Source of the DNA: Bacteroidales bacterium | GTDB taxonomy: Bacteria; Bacteroidota; Bacteroidia; Bacteroidales; UBA12077 | Direction of reading: 5' to 3' | Length of the DNA: 64,000 nt | NCBI GenBank assembly: GCA_028282785.1 | Contig: JANQHE010000012.1 | Coordinates: 1 to 64,000, forward strand | Shown: positions 52,283 through 60,094 of the stretch, piece after piece | How the letters are laid out: each line of letters starts with the position of its first letter | Numbering within the stretch: position 1 is the first letter of the stretch | Notes under the pieces: generated by a model | What the model saw: the letters and a program-made list of their open reading frames with translations, nothing else | What the model was told of the DNA's origin: nothing | The model's database searches: none | Position numbers and translations under genes: made by a program

Positions 52283-53585
52283 ATTCTATTTCCCCTGTCA
52301 AATCAAAATCATCAGCACTTGTAATTCTAACGTTGTAAAAGCTTCCGGTCCGAAATTTCTTATTCGGAGATTTAATGATCACTTCATTATCTACATCCGG
52401 CGAATCAAATTCAGTTCTTCCAATGTAATAATCGCCTTCTATCCTGTCTATAATTACCTTAAAAGTTTTACCAACTTTATTATTATTCAAATCATTAGAT
52501 ATTTCTCGCTGAATTTCCATAATCTCATCCATCCTGGATTGCTTGATCGAGAAAGGAATATTGTCTTTAAAGTTTTTAGTTGAATAAGTATTCTCTTCTT
52601 CTGAATAAGTAAACACTCCTAACCTCTCAAATTGAGCAAATTTTACAAACTCCACCAACTCATTAAAATCTTCATCCGTTTCTCCCGGATGACCCACCAG
52701 TAAAGTTGTACGCAATGCCATCTCAGGAATTTCTTTTCTAAAGTATTCAATTAACTCATACGTTTGTTTTTTTGTGATTCCACGACGCATATTTTTTAGA
52801 AGTTTGTCGCTTACATGTTGCACCGGAATATCAAGGTATTTGCAGATATTAGGTTTTGATTTCATTATCTCAATTACATCTTTGGGAAATTTTGCAGGGA
52901 AAGTATAATGTAATCGCAACCATTTTAACCCCTTTATATCAGATAATTTATTTATTAATTCTCCCAATTTAGGTTCTTTGTACAGATCTAATCCATAATA
53001 AGACAGATCCTGAGCAATCAATATTATTTCCTTTACTCCTTTTTTAACGAGAAATTCAGCTTCTTCTAATAACTCTTCTATAGTACGCGATCTATGTTTA
53101 CCTTTAATTAAAGGAATGGCACAAAATGAACAGGTTCGATCGCAGCCTTCGGAAATTTTTAAGTAAGCGTAATGCTTTGGAGTAGTTAAGTGTCTTTCTC
53201 CAATCAATTCTTCTTTATAATGCCCTCCGATGGAGTCAACCAATTCTTTTAAATTGTAAACTCCAAAATATTGATCCACAACAGGAATTTCCTTTTCTAA
53301 TTCTCCCTTATATCTTTCAGATAAACAGCCAAATACAATTAGTTTTTCTATTTTTCCGTTATTTCTCAGATCTTCAAACTGCAAAATGGTCTCTATGGAT
53401 TCCTGTTTTGCATCATTGATAAATCCGCAGGTATTAACAACAACAATTTCGGACTGCTCATTGGAATCATGAACTACCTTATATCCATCCGACTCTAGTT
53501 GTCTCATTAGCGATTCCGAATCCACCAGGTTTTTTGAGCATCCCAGGGTTACGATATTTACCTTTTTAGTTCCTTTTGTTTTCAT
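52281..53585 (-). CDS. rimO: Ribosomal protein S12 methylthiotransferase RimO
   Basis: This protein of 434 residues is counted from ATG 53585, which begins MKTKGTKKVNIVTLGCSKNL; an upstream in-frame start at 53618 would add an unrelated 11 residues. The MTTase N-terminal domain carries three cluster cysteines (TLGCSKN, VNTCGFI, FGCLSER). The radical SAM motif is CDRTCSFCAIPLIKGKHRSR, and a TRAM domain ends the protein (YIGRTEFDSPDVDNEVII). It adds a methylthio group to an aspartate of ribosomal protein S12. It lies 63 bases after ftsY on the same strand and is probably in one operon with it. Confidence 0.95.
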   Translation of the reverse strand: MKTKGTKKVNIVTLGCSKNLVDSESLMRQLESDGYKVVHDSNEQSEIVVVNTCGFINDAKQESIETILQFEDLRNNGKIEKLIVFGCLSERYKGELEKEIPVVDQYFGVYNLKELVDSIGGHYKEELIGERHLTTPKHYAYLKISEGCDRTCSFCAIPLIKGKHRSRTIEELLEEAEFLVKKGVKEIILIAQDLSYYGLDLYKEPKLGELINKLSDIKGLKWLRLHYTFPAKFPKDVIEIMKSKPNICKYLDIPVQHVSDKLLKNMRRGITKKQTYELIEYFRKEIPEMALRTTLLVGHPGETDEDFNELVEFVKFAQFERLGVFTYSEEENTYSTKNFKDNIPFSIKQSRMDEIMEIQREISNDLNNNKVGKTFKVIIDRIEGDYYIGRTEFDSPDVDNEVIIKSPNKKFRTGSFYNVRITSADDFDLTGEIE

Positions 53586-53648
53586 CTGAATACAATAAAA
53601 CCTGATGGTTAAAACCAACAGGTTTATATAATTAATTTACTATTTATA

Positions 53649-54599
53649 CTAATTTGAAAATAATGAATCTACAAATTCCTTTCGGTTAAACACTTGTAAA
53701 TCATCAAGCCCCTCACCAATTCCAATATATTTCACGGGAATTTTAAACTGGTCTGATATTCCTATTACCACTCCTCCTTTAGCCGTACCATCTAATTTGG
53801 TCAGAGCAAGAGCCGTAACATCTGTAACATTTGTAAACTGCCTGGCCTGTTCAAAAGCATTTTGTCCTGTAGAGCCATCCAAAATAAGCAATATTTCATG
53901 CGGAGCGTTAGGAATAACTTTTTGCATTACTTTTTTAATTTTACCCAGTTCATTCATCAGGTTAACCTTATTATGTAATCTTCCTGCTGTGTCAATTATA
54001 ACTACATCCGCATTATTAGCTTTAGCCGATGATAGAGCATCAAAAGCAACCGAAGCAGGATCCGACCCCATTTTTTGTTTTACAATAGGAACATCAACGC
54101 GTTCAGCCCAGATAGTTAACTGATCAACTGCTGCTGCTCTAAATGTATCAGCCGCACCCAAATAAACTTTTTTACCAAGGTTTTTGAATTGGTATGCCAG
54201 CTTACCAATGGTTGTAGTCTTACCAACTCCATTAACTCCTACAACCATGATTACATAAGGATCGGAACTTGAATTAAAATCAAGCTTAAAATCCTGGGAG
54301 TTATTTTCTTCCAGTAACTGTGCAATTTCTTCTTTTAGAATCTTATTTAATTCGTCGGTTCCCAAGTATTTATCTTTTGAAACTCTTTCTTCAATTCGTT
54401 CTATTATCTTTATGGTTGTATTTACTCCAACATCGGAAGAAATAAGAACTTCTTCAAGATTATCAAGAACTTCATCATCAACCTTTGATTTTCCAACTAC
54501 AACTCTGGATAATTTCTTAAAAACACTTTCTTTTGTTTTTTCAAGGCCTTTATCGAGTGTTTCTTTCTTTTCTTTTGAAAATATACCAAATGTTCCCAT
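53649..54599 (-). CDS. ftsY: Signal recognition particle receptor FtsY
   Basis: This 316-residue SRP-type GTPase docks ribosome-SRP complexes at the inner membrane. The N-domain is helical (about 15-100). G-domain motifs are GVNGVGKTTTIGKLA, DTFRAAAVDQL, VIIDTAGRLHNK and LTKLDGTAKGG. The long acidic A-domain of E. coli FtsY is absent, as is usual in Bacteroidota. Upstream is a CCTGCC-gtca-GGCAGG palindrome (54623-54638), and then the terminator of the ribosomal protein genes. Downstream is rimO. Confidence 0.96.
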   Translation of the reverse strand: MGTFGIFSKEKKETLDKGLEKTKESVFKKLSRVVVGKSKVDDEVLDNLEEVLISSDVGVNTTIKIIERIEERVSKDKYLGTDELNKILKEEIAQLLEENNSQDFKLDFNSSSDPYVIMVVGVNGVGKTTTIGKLAYQFKNLGKKVYLGAADTFRAAAVDQLTIWAERVDVPIVKQKMGSDPASVAFDALSSAKANNADVVIIDTAGRLHNKVNLMNELGKIKKVMQKVIPNAPHEILLILDGSTGQNAFEQARQFTNVTDVTALALTKLDGTAKGGVVIGISDQFKIPVKYIGIGEGLDDLQVFNRKEFVDSLFSN

Positions 54600-54622
54600 T
54601 CTTATTTTTATCTAAAATTAAG

Positions 54623-54638
54623 CCTGCCGTCAGGCAGG
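54623..54638. repeat. CCTGCC-GTCA-GGCAGG palindrome upstream of ftsY
   Basis: A perfect 6-bp stem, identical to the one inside thrC at 12691-12707 apart from the loop, lies in the ftsY leader on the minus strand, 24 bases from its start codon. It could affect translation initiation. Confidence 0.7.
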
Positions 54639-54681
54639 GATATCGGTGGTTAAATTTAATACAATTTCCTTTACGCCAAAT

Positions 54682-54711
54682 AAAAAAAGCCTTCTTTTAG
54701 TAAGAAAGCTT
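54682..54711 (-). terminator. Terminator of the rpmB-rpmG-DUF4295 operon
   Basis: On the minus strand the stem AAGCTTTCTT / AAGAAGGCTT (one wobble) is followed by TTTTTTT. It separates the ribosomal protein genes from ftsY. Confidence 0.75.
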
Positions 54712-54735
54712 ATTTTATAAAATATGTTATTCGAA

Positions 54736-54888
54736 TTATTTCTTAGCGAAAAATTCTTTTAGTTTATCGTTATGTACCATTTCTTCTACATACTGGAAAC
54801 CACCTTTTTCAGATTTTACCATCTTAATACATTTCGTGTAATTTCTCCCAGCACCTGTCTGTAAACTTGCAACTGCTTTCTTAGCCAT
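54736..54888 (-). CDS. DUF4295 family small protein
   Basis: This 50-residue frame runs from ATG 54888 to TAA 54736 and encodes MAKKAVASLQTGAGRNYTKC, then IKMVKSEKGGFQYVEEMVHN and DKLKEFFAKK. This is the DUF4295 protein that follows rpmG in many Bacteroidota. It is probably a lineage-specific ribosome-associated protein, by its constant linkage to L28 and L33 and its basic composition. It begins 7 bases after the rpmG stop. Confidence 0.9.
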   Translation of the reverse strand: MAKKAVASLQTGAGRNYTKCIKMVKSEKGGFQYVEEMVHNDKLKEFFAKK

Positions 54889-54895
54889 GACTTAA

Positions 54896-55081
54896 TTATT
54901 TAATTTCTTTATGAACTGTTACTTTTTTAAGAATAGGATTGTATTTTTTCAATTCCAATCTTTCAGTTGTATTCTTTTTATTCTTGGTTGTAATATATCT
55001 GGAAGTTCCAGGCATTCCAGATTCTTTGTGTTCTGTACATTCCAATATAACCTGAACTCTATTTCCTTTTTTTGATGCCAT
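54896..55081 (-). CDS. rpmG: Ribosomal protein L33
   Basis: This is a 61-residue protein of the large ribosomal subunit. The signature is [20 protein letters not shown], then [20 protein letters not shown] and [13 protein letters not shown]. It has only one cysteine, so it is the zinc-free (C-minus) form. It lies in an operon between rpmB and the DUF4295 gene, 17 bases after rpmB. Confidence 0.96.
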   Translation of the reverse strand: MASKKGNRVQVILECTEHKESGMPGTSRYITTKNKKNTTERLELKKYNPILKKVTVHKEIK

Positions 55082-55098
55082 TTTCTAATCCCCTTCTT

Positions 55099-55341
55099 TT
55101 AATAGTTAACGAGATAACCTTTTTCTTTAGCTTCTTTTAAAGCTACTTTTAAACCTTTTTTATTGATCGTTCTAATTCCAGAAGTTGATACTTTTAGAGT
55201 AACCCAACGATCTTCTTCTTCGAAGTAAAATTTTTTATTCATCAAGTTTGGGTAGAATCTTCTCTTAGTTCTCCTCTTTGAGTGGGAAACATTGTTTCCT
55301 ACCATTACTTTCTTTCCAGTTATTTGACAGATTCGTGACAT
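55099..55341 (-). CDS. rpmB: Ribosomal protein L28
   Basis: This is an 80-residue protein with the typical start [20 protein letters not shown] and then [20 protein letters not shown]. It is the first gene of the rpmB-rpmG-DUF4295 unit. About 40 bases upstream on the minus strand a TATTTTG box with TTTG about 20 bases before it may be its promoter. No zinc-binding cysteine pair is present. Confidence 0.97.
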   Translation of the reverse strand: MSRICQITGKKVMVGNNVSHSKRRTKRRFYPNLMNKKFYFEEEDRWVTLKVSTSGIRTINKKGLKVALKEAKEKGYLVNY

Positions 55342-55438
55342 TTTTATTTCGATTTTTTATCTTATTTCTCAAACAGATCGCAAAATACGTGATTTTTATT
55401 CAATTAATCAAATATATTACCAAAATTTTTTCAAAAAA

Positions 55439-56686
55439 TTAAATTTCTATTCCAACCATCAGTTTTCTAAGCATATTCAGTGCTGTAACCGATGCCATCT
55501 GAATATTTCTATTTCTCTGATTTCCAAATATATACTTTTTAGTGATCACTTTATCTTTGCTTGCAACCGCAATCCAGGTTGTACCTATGGGTTTTTCTTC
55601 GGTTCCCCCGGTTGGACCGGCAATTCCTGAAGTTGCAATTGCAAAATCAGTTTTATAAAGATTCCTTGCTCCCATTGCCATTTCTTCAACAACTTCTTTA
55701 CTTACAGCGCCATAATTAATTAAATTACTTTCGCTTACAGAAAGAATATTTTGTTTTATATCGTTCGAATATGCAACAATACCACCGGAAAAATATTCCG
55801 AACTTCCCGGTATAGATGTTATCAAATGTGAGATATTACCGCCTGTACAACTCTCTGCTATACTCAAGGTGCTGTTTTTCTTTTTTAGCAAATTACCAAT
55901 AAGTTCCTCTAATTTATCCGAATCGTATCCGCAAATAAGTTTAGGAATTAATAATTCCAGCTTTTTAACCTGATCCTGAATTAACTGTTCCAATAGTTCC
56001 TTTTTATTACCTTTTCCTGTCAACCTGAGTTTGATGATTCCCGGTGAAGGTAAATAAGCTATGGATATTTCTTTTGGAATATTTCTTTCCCAACCTTCCA
56101 GATGCTCAGCTAATCTCGATTCCGGCCATCCTTGTGTTAGAATTACTTTATGAATAATATGCTGATCTATTTTGTTCTCTTTTAATTCCGGAATAATATG
56201 ATTAGTCATCATACTTTTCATTTCAAAAGGCACACCAGGCATGGAAATAAAAGTAACTCCATCCTTTTCAAATTTCATTCCGGGAGCAGTTCCAATTTCA
56301 TTTTTTATGATTTTACAGTTTTCAGGAATATCAGCCTGTCTAACATTTCGTTCATTCATCAGTGCTTTTCGTTTAATTACGAAAGCTTCGACATGCTCAA
56401 GCACCTCTTTACTTTGAACCAGTTTTGTTTTAAAATATTCAGCAAGTGCCCTTTTTGTTATATCATCATCAGTTGGCCCTAATCCTCCGGTAATTAATAC
56501 CAAATTAGCGTATTTTCCTGCATCATCTAATGCATTAAATATTTCTTCCTTATTGTCTGATATAGAAACTATTCTAACAACATCAATTCCTAATAAATTA
56601 AGTTCATTAGCAATCCAGGCTGAGTTAGTATCAACTGTTTGTCCAATTAAAATTTCATCACCGATAGTAATTACCTCTGTTTTCAT
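55439..56686 (-). CDS. cinA: CinA: nicotinamide-nucleotide amidase / ADP-ribose pyrophosphatase
   Basis: This is a 415-residue two-domain protein. The N-terminal COG1058/MoeA-like domain has VITIGDEILIGQTVDTNSAW, LVLITGGLGPTDDDITKRAL and FISMPGVPFEMKSMM. The C-terminal PncC amidase domain has IAESCTGGNISHLITSIPG and ATSGIAGPTGGTEEKPIGT. It recycles nicotinamide mononucleotide and degrades ADP-ribose, and both domains look complete. Its start overlaps the stop of the upstream M48 protease gene by four bases, so they are translated together. Confidence 0.96.
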   Translation of the reverse strand: MKTEVITIGDEILIGQTVDTNSAWIANELNLLGIDVVRIVSISDNKEEIFNALDDAGKYANLVLITGGLGPTDDDITKRALAEYFKTKLVQSKEVLEHVEAFVIKRKALMNERNVRQADIPENCKIIKNEIGTAPGMKFEKDGVTFISMPGVPFEMKSMMTNHIIPELKENKIDQHIIHKVILTQGWPESRLAEHLEGWERNIPKEISIAYLPSPGIIKLRLTGKGNKKELLEQLIQDQVKKLELLIPKLICGYDSDKLEELIGNLLKKKNSTLSIAESCTGGNISHLITSIPGSSEYFSGGIVAYSNDIKQNILSVSESNLINYGAVSKEVVEEMAMGARNLYKTDFAIATSGIAGPTGGTEEKPIGTTWIAVASKDKVITKKYIFGNQRNRNIQMASVTALNMLRKLMVGIEI

Positions 56687-57921
56687 TTGTTAAATTTTTC
56701 TATAAACTTTAATCGTTGTAACAAAGTTGGATGTGAATAGTTAAAGAAAACATACAACGGATGTGGTGTTAGATTTGATAAATTATGAACCGACAGATTC
56801 TTTAAAGCATTCTGAAGGTGAACACCCTTATATTGCTCACTGGCAAACTGATCGGCAACATATTCATTTTTTCTTGAAACCATATTCATAAACAAATCAA
56901 TGATGGTTGAAATTGGGCTGTATAAAAATCCAAATGTTATTAAACCTAAATGAAAACTTGGATAATCTGAACCTAAAGCTTTGGATAATTGAGGGTTTCC
57001 AACAAAAAGAGAAAGAATATATAAAGTTAAACCTGTTTGCATTACAGATGTAAAAACAGATATTAAGGTGTGTTTTTTCTTATAGTGTCCAATTTCATGT
57101 GCTAATACCGCAACAATCTCTTCCTCGCTTAATTTTTCGATCAGGGTATCAAACAATACAATTTTTTTCTTCTTGCCCAAACCGCTAAAGTATGCATTTG
57201 CTTTTGTGCTGCGTTTAGAACCATCTATAACAAAAACATTATCTAATTTAAATTCCACCTTTGCACAAAAATCGGTTATTCTGTTTTTTAACTCGCCTTC
57301 TTCCAGAGGTTTTAATTTATTAAATAACGGAACAATTAATGATGTGTAAAATATGGTGGTAAAAATCATGAATAAACTTACGGCAATCCATGCATATATC
57401 CAGAATGATTTTCCGACTGTATTATAAAACCAGATAATTAAAGCAAGTAATCCTCCTCCAATTATAACGGCTAGAATCCATCCCTTTAATTTATCAGTAA
57501 TGAAGGTTTTTATTGTAGTTTTATTAAATCCAAATTTTTCTTCAATTACAAACGTATCATACAAAACAAAAGGAATATGAATTATGTCCGAAGCAAACAT
57601 GATGATTCCGAAGAAAATCAGTGCTATAAAAATAGAATTTTCCGTAAAGGATCTGGCAATATTATCAACAAAAGCAAAGCCACTGAAATAAAGAAAAATA
57701 AGAATCAAAATCAGATTAAAACTACTTGTTACAATCGAGAATTTATGATTGGTTTTATCATATTCCTGCGATTTTTTATACTTTTCACTATCATATATTC
57801 CTATTAATTCTCCCGGAAGTGCAGAGCTCCGTTTAGTAGAGTTTAGATAATCAAGAAATTGTTCTAATACATAATCGAATATTAGAATACCTATAATAAT
57901 ATAAAATATTATTTGATGCAT
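56683..57921 (-). CDS. M48-family integral membrane metallopeptidase (Ste24-like)
   Basis: This is a 412-residue membrane zinc protease with several helices. The zinc site is VLAHEIGHYKKKH (HExxH), and the third ligand glutamate lies in NEYVADQFASEQYKG. NAYFSGLGKKKKIVLFDTL and the closing YSHPTLLQRLKFIEKF are typical of the Ste24/CAAX-protease-type branch. In bacteria it is thought to help membrane protein quality control. It shares four bases with cinA downstream, and no prenylation pathway is implied. Confidence 0.93.
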   Translation of the reverse strand: MHQIIFYIIIGILIFDYVLEQFLDYLNSTKRSSALPGELIGIYDSEKYKKSQEYDKTNHKFSIVTSSFNLILILIFLYFSGFAFVDNIARSFTENSIFIALIFFGIIMFASDIIHIPFVLYDTFVIEEKFGFNKTTIKTFITDKLKGWILAVIIGGGLLALIIWFYNTVGKSFWIYAWIAVSLFMIFTTIFYTSLIVPLFNKLKPLEEGELKNRITDFCAKVEFKLDNVFVIDGSKRSTKANAYFSGLGKKKKIVLFDTLIEKLSEEEIVAVLAHEIGHYKKKHTLISVFTSVMQTGLTLYILSLFVGNPQLSKALGSDYPSFHLGLITFGFLYSPISTIIDLFMNMVSRKNEYVADQFASEQYKGVHLQNALKNLSVHNLSNLTPHPLYVFFNYSHPTLLQRLKFIEKFNK

Positions 57922-57989
57922 ACTACTTTAATTTTGAAACAAGTGTCCAAAATTAATAAAAAAGCGTTGATTAATTGGTCTGCTGAATT

Positions 57990-58985
57990 CTAATTAATCT
58001 GTTTATCGATTTTTTCGAAATCCTTTTTCCTGGATTTTAATAAGGAGATGTAATATCGGGTACGGGTTTTATTTTTAATTTTCTTTGATTGTTCGGCCCA
58101 TGCAATCGCCAAATTTAAATTACCTAGCATTTCGTTCCCAAAAGCAAGATTGAAACATGCCCTGCTTGCTATTTCTTTATCAATATCATTAATGTACTTT
58201 TCCCAAATTTCAATTGCTTCTTCCCATTCATATCTTTTTACCAACTTTGCAGCCTTTTCAAAATCTTTATTACCTAGATTATAATAATATCTATTTTCGG
58301 ACCTCCAGCCCGGAAAAATTCTATTTGCATAATCAGCAGCTGCAAAATAGCTTGTTTCTCTAATAGACCTTTCCACACTTGTCATATTCTTCCTGGCATC
58401 GATCTTAGTATATCCTTTAGCATCCCAATATAATGTATCTTTATAATGATATTTATCTAACCTCTTTTTTTCAATTAAGTCAAAAACACTCCAATGAATA
58501 CTTACCATTAACTCCCTATAACTTGTGTAAACATATTCGCCGGAAATTTCATAATAATTCATAAACTCACCACTAACCATTGACATTTTCATCGAATCCA
58601 AGATAATAAAAATATCGGTATTAGTATCTCGTGTAATATACTCTAAATATTTCCATGAAATCGTATCTTCTATGTACAGTTTACTTTTGGAAGGATAGCC
58701 TTTGATATAATAAAGCCTTGTAGTATCAACCCCAACAGTATATTCTACCGCATCCATAAAGCCAAGGCTCATTTCTTTGGTAATAATATCATAAAGCAGT
58801 GTATCAATCTCATTATCATCATTAATATCCGTGGCCAGATTTATAAATACAGCCTGATTGAAATTTGGAGGAAGGTCAATATCTGCAGGTACAATAGTTT
58901 CTATTTGTATTGAACTTAGCGGATTACAACTTTGAAAGAAAATAATAAAAACTCCTAAAATTAAGCTAATTAGATAATATTTCAT
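57990..58985 (-). CDS. Lipoprotein, DUF6340-like
   Basis: This is a 331-residue lipoprotein: the hydrophobic start ends at FFQSC with the acylated Cys20. The following IQIETIVPADIDLPPNFNQA and the later YWDAKGYTKIDARKN resemble a Bacteroidota lipoprotein family I would call DUF6340. A helical TPR-like end (YEWEEAIEIWEKYINDIDKE, SRACFNLAFGNEMLGNLNLA) closes it. The function is unknown. It probably sits on the inner leaflet of the outer membrane. It is transcribed alone between the M48/cinA pair and fabG. Confidence 0.72.
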   Translation of the reverse strand: MKYYLISLILGVFIIFFQSCNPLSSIQIETIVPADIDLPPNFNQAVFINLATDINDDNEIDTLLYDIITKEMSLGFMDAVEYTVGVDTTRLYYIKGYPSKSKLYIEDTISWKYLEYITRDTNTDIFIILDSMKMSMVSGEFMNYYEISGEYVYTSYRELMVSIHWSVFDLIEKKRLDKYHYKDTLYWDAKGYTKIDARKNMTSVERSIRETSYFAAADYANRIFPGWRSENRYYYNLGNKDFEKAAKLVKRYEWEEAIEIWEKYINDIDKEIASRACFNLAFGNEMLGNLNLAIAWAEQSKKIKNKTRTRYYISLLKSRKKDFEKIDKQIN

Positions 58986-59067
58986 TTGTAAGTAATACTA
59001 TTTAATATGATGACTCTAAGTAAATATAAATTGAATTAACCACAAAAATTATTCCATAATTATAAAC

Positions 59068-59100
59068 AAAAAAGGCACTTATTTTTGTTCATAAGCACCT
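59068..59100 (-). terminator. Terminator of fabG
   Basis: On the minus strand the stem AGGTGCTTA / TAAGTGCCT (two wobble pairs) is followed by TTTTTTGTTT. Confidence 0.7.
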
Positions 59101-59127
59101 TATATTTTACCAAAAATGATTTAATCT

Positions 59128-59874
59128 TTATGTATTCATTGCACCACAAACATTAATTACCTGTCCGCTTACATATGATGATAAATCAGATGCCAGATAT
59201 AACGTTGTATTGGCTACATCTTCTGGAGTTCCACCTCTTCTTAACGGAATTTGTTGTTCCCACTCTTTTCTTACTTCTTCTGATAATTTCGCAGTCATTT
59301 CCGTAATAATAAATCCGGGCGCAATTGCATTACAACGAATATTTCTGGATCCGACTTCTTTTGCAATGGATTTTGTAAATCCAATAATACCGGCTTTTGA
59401 AGCTGAATAATTAGCCTGTCCAGCGTTTCCGCTAACACCTACAACCGAACTCATATTTATGATTGAACCAAATTTCTGCTTTAACATATATTTTTGAGCA
59501 GCTTTAGTAAAATTGAATACAGACTTCAAGTTAACTGCGATAACAGTATCCCATTGTTGTTCAGTCATTCGCATCATTAAAGTATCCATTGTAATACCAG
59601 CGTTGTTAACTAATACATCAACACTTCCGAATTCCTTTTGGATCTCATCAACTAAATTCTGTGTTTCTTCAAATTTACTTGCATCAGAAGCATAAGCCTT
59701 TGCTTTAACTCCCATATTCTGTAGCTGCTTTTCTACTTCTTTAGCAGTGTCATTATATTCCAAATCAGTTATTGCAATATTTGCACCATGTTCAGCCAGT
59801 TTAATTGCAACGGCTTTTCCAATACCACGAGCTGCTCCTGTAACAATAGCTGTTTTTCCTTCAAGTAGTTTCAT
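59128..59874 (-). CDS. fabG: 3-oxoacyl-[acyl-carrier-protein] reductase
   Basis: This is a 248-residue short-chain dehydrogenase of fatty-acid synthesis. It has the NADPH motif TGAARGIGKAVA, NNAGITMDTLMMRM, the catalytic Ser in INMSSVVGVSGNAGQ, Tyr/Lys in ANYSASKAGIIGFTK, and the C-terminal YVSGQVINVCGAM. The length and motifs are those of FabG. It is a single gene with its own terminator. A promoter with TTTG and TATTTTTG about 21 bases apart is visible 50-80 bases upstream on the minus strand. Confidence 0.95.
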   Translation of the reverse strand: MKLLEGKTAIVTGAARGIGKAVAIKLAEHGANIAITDLEYNDTAKEVEKQLQNMGVKAKAYASDASKFEETQNLVDEIQKEFGSVDVLVNNAGITMDTLMMRMTEQQWDTVIAVNLKSVFNFTKAAQKYMLKQKFGSIINMSSVVGVSGNAGQANYSASKAGIIGFTKSIAKEVGSRNIRCNAIAPGFIITEMTAKLSEEVRKEWEQQIPLRRGGTPEDVANTTLYLASDLSSYVSGQVINVCGAMNT

Positions 59875-60094
59875 ACTATTAAATTTTAGTGTTTAATTTA
59901 TGAAAAACAAAAATAAGTAAACAAAGTTTATTAATGCAAATTAATTATTATAAACTGCTCTATTTTAGAAAAACTGATAATATATTAAAAGTTTTAAAAA
60001 ATCATATTTTTTTCATACATTGTGTGCTTGTAATATTGATTTTATTTGATAAAATTGCAAGATCATTCACCTAAACATCAAAAGATTTCTACAC

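Noticed and set aside
53586-53618. Upstream start for rimO
   Set aside because: The extra residues are unlike RimO N-termini; ATG 53585 gives the family start.
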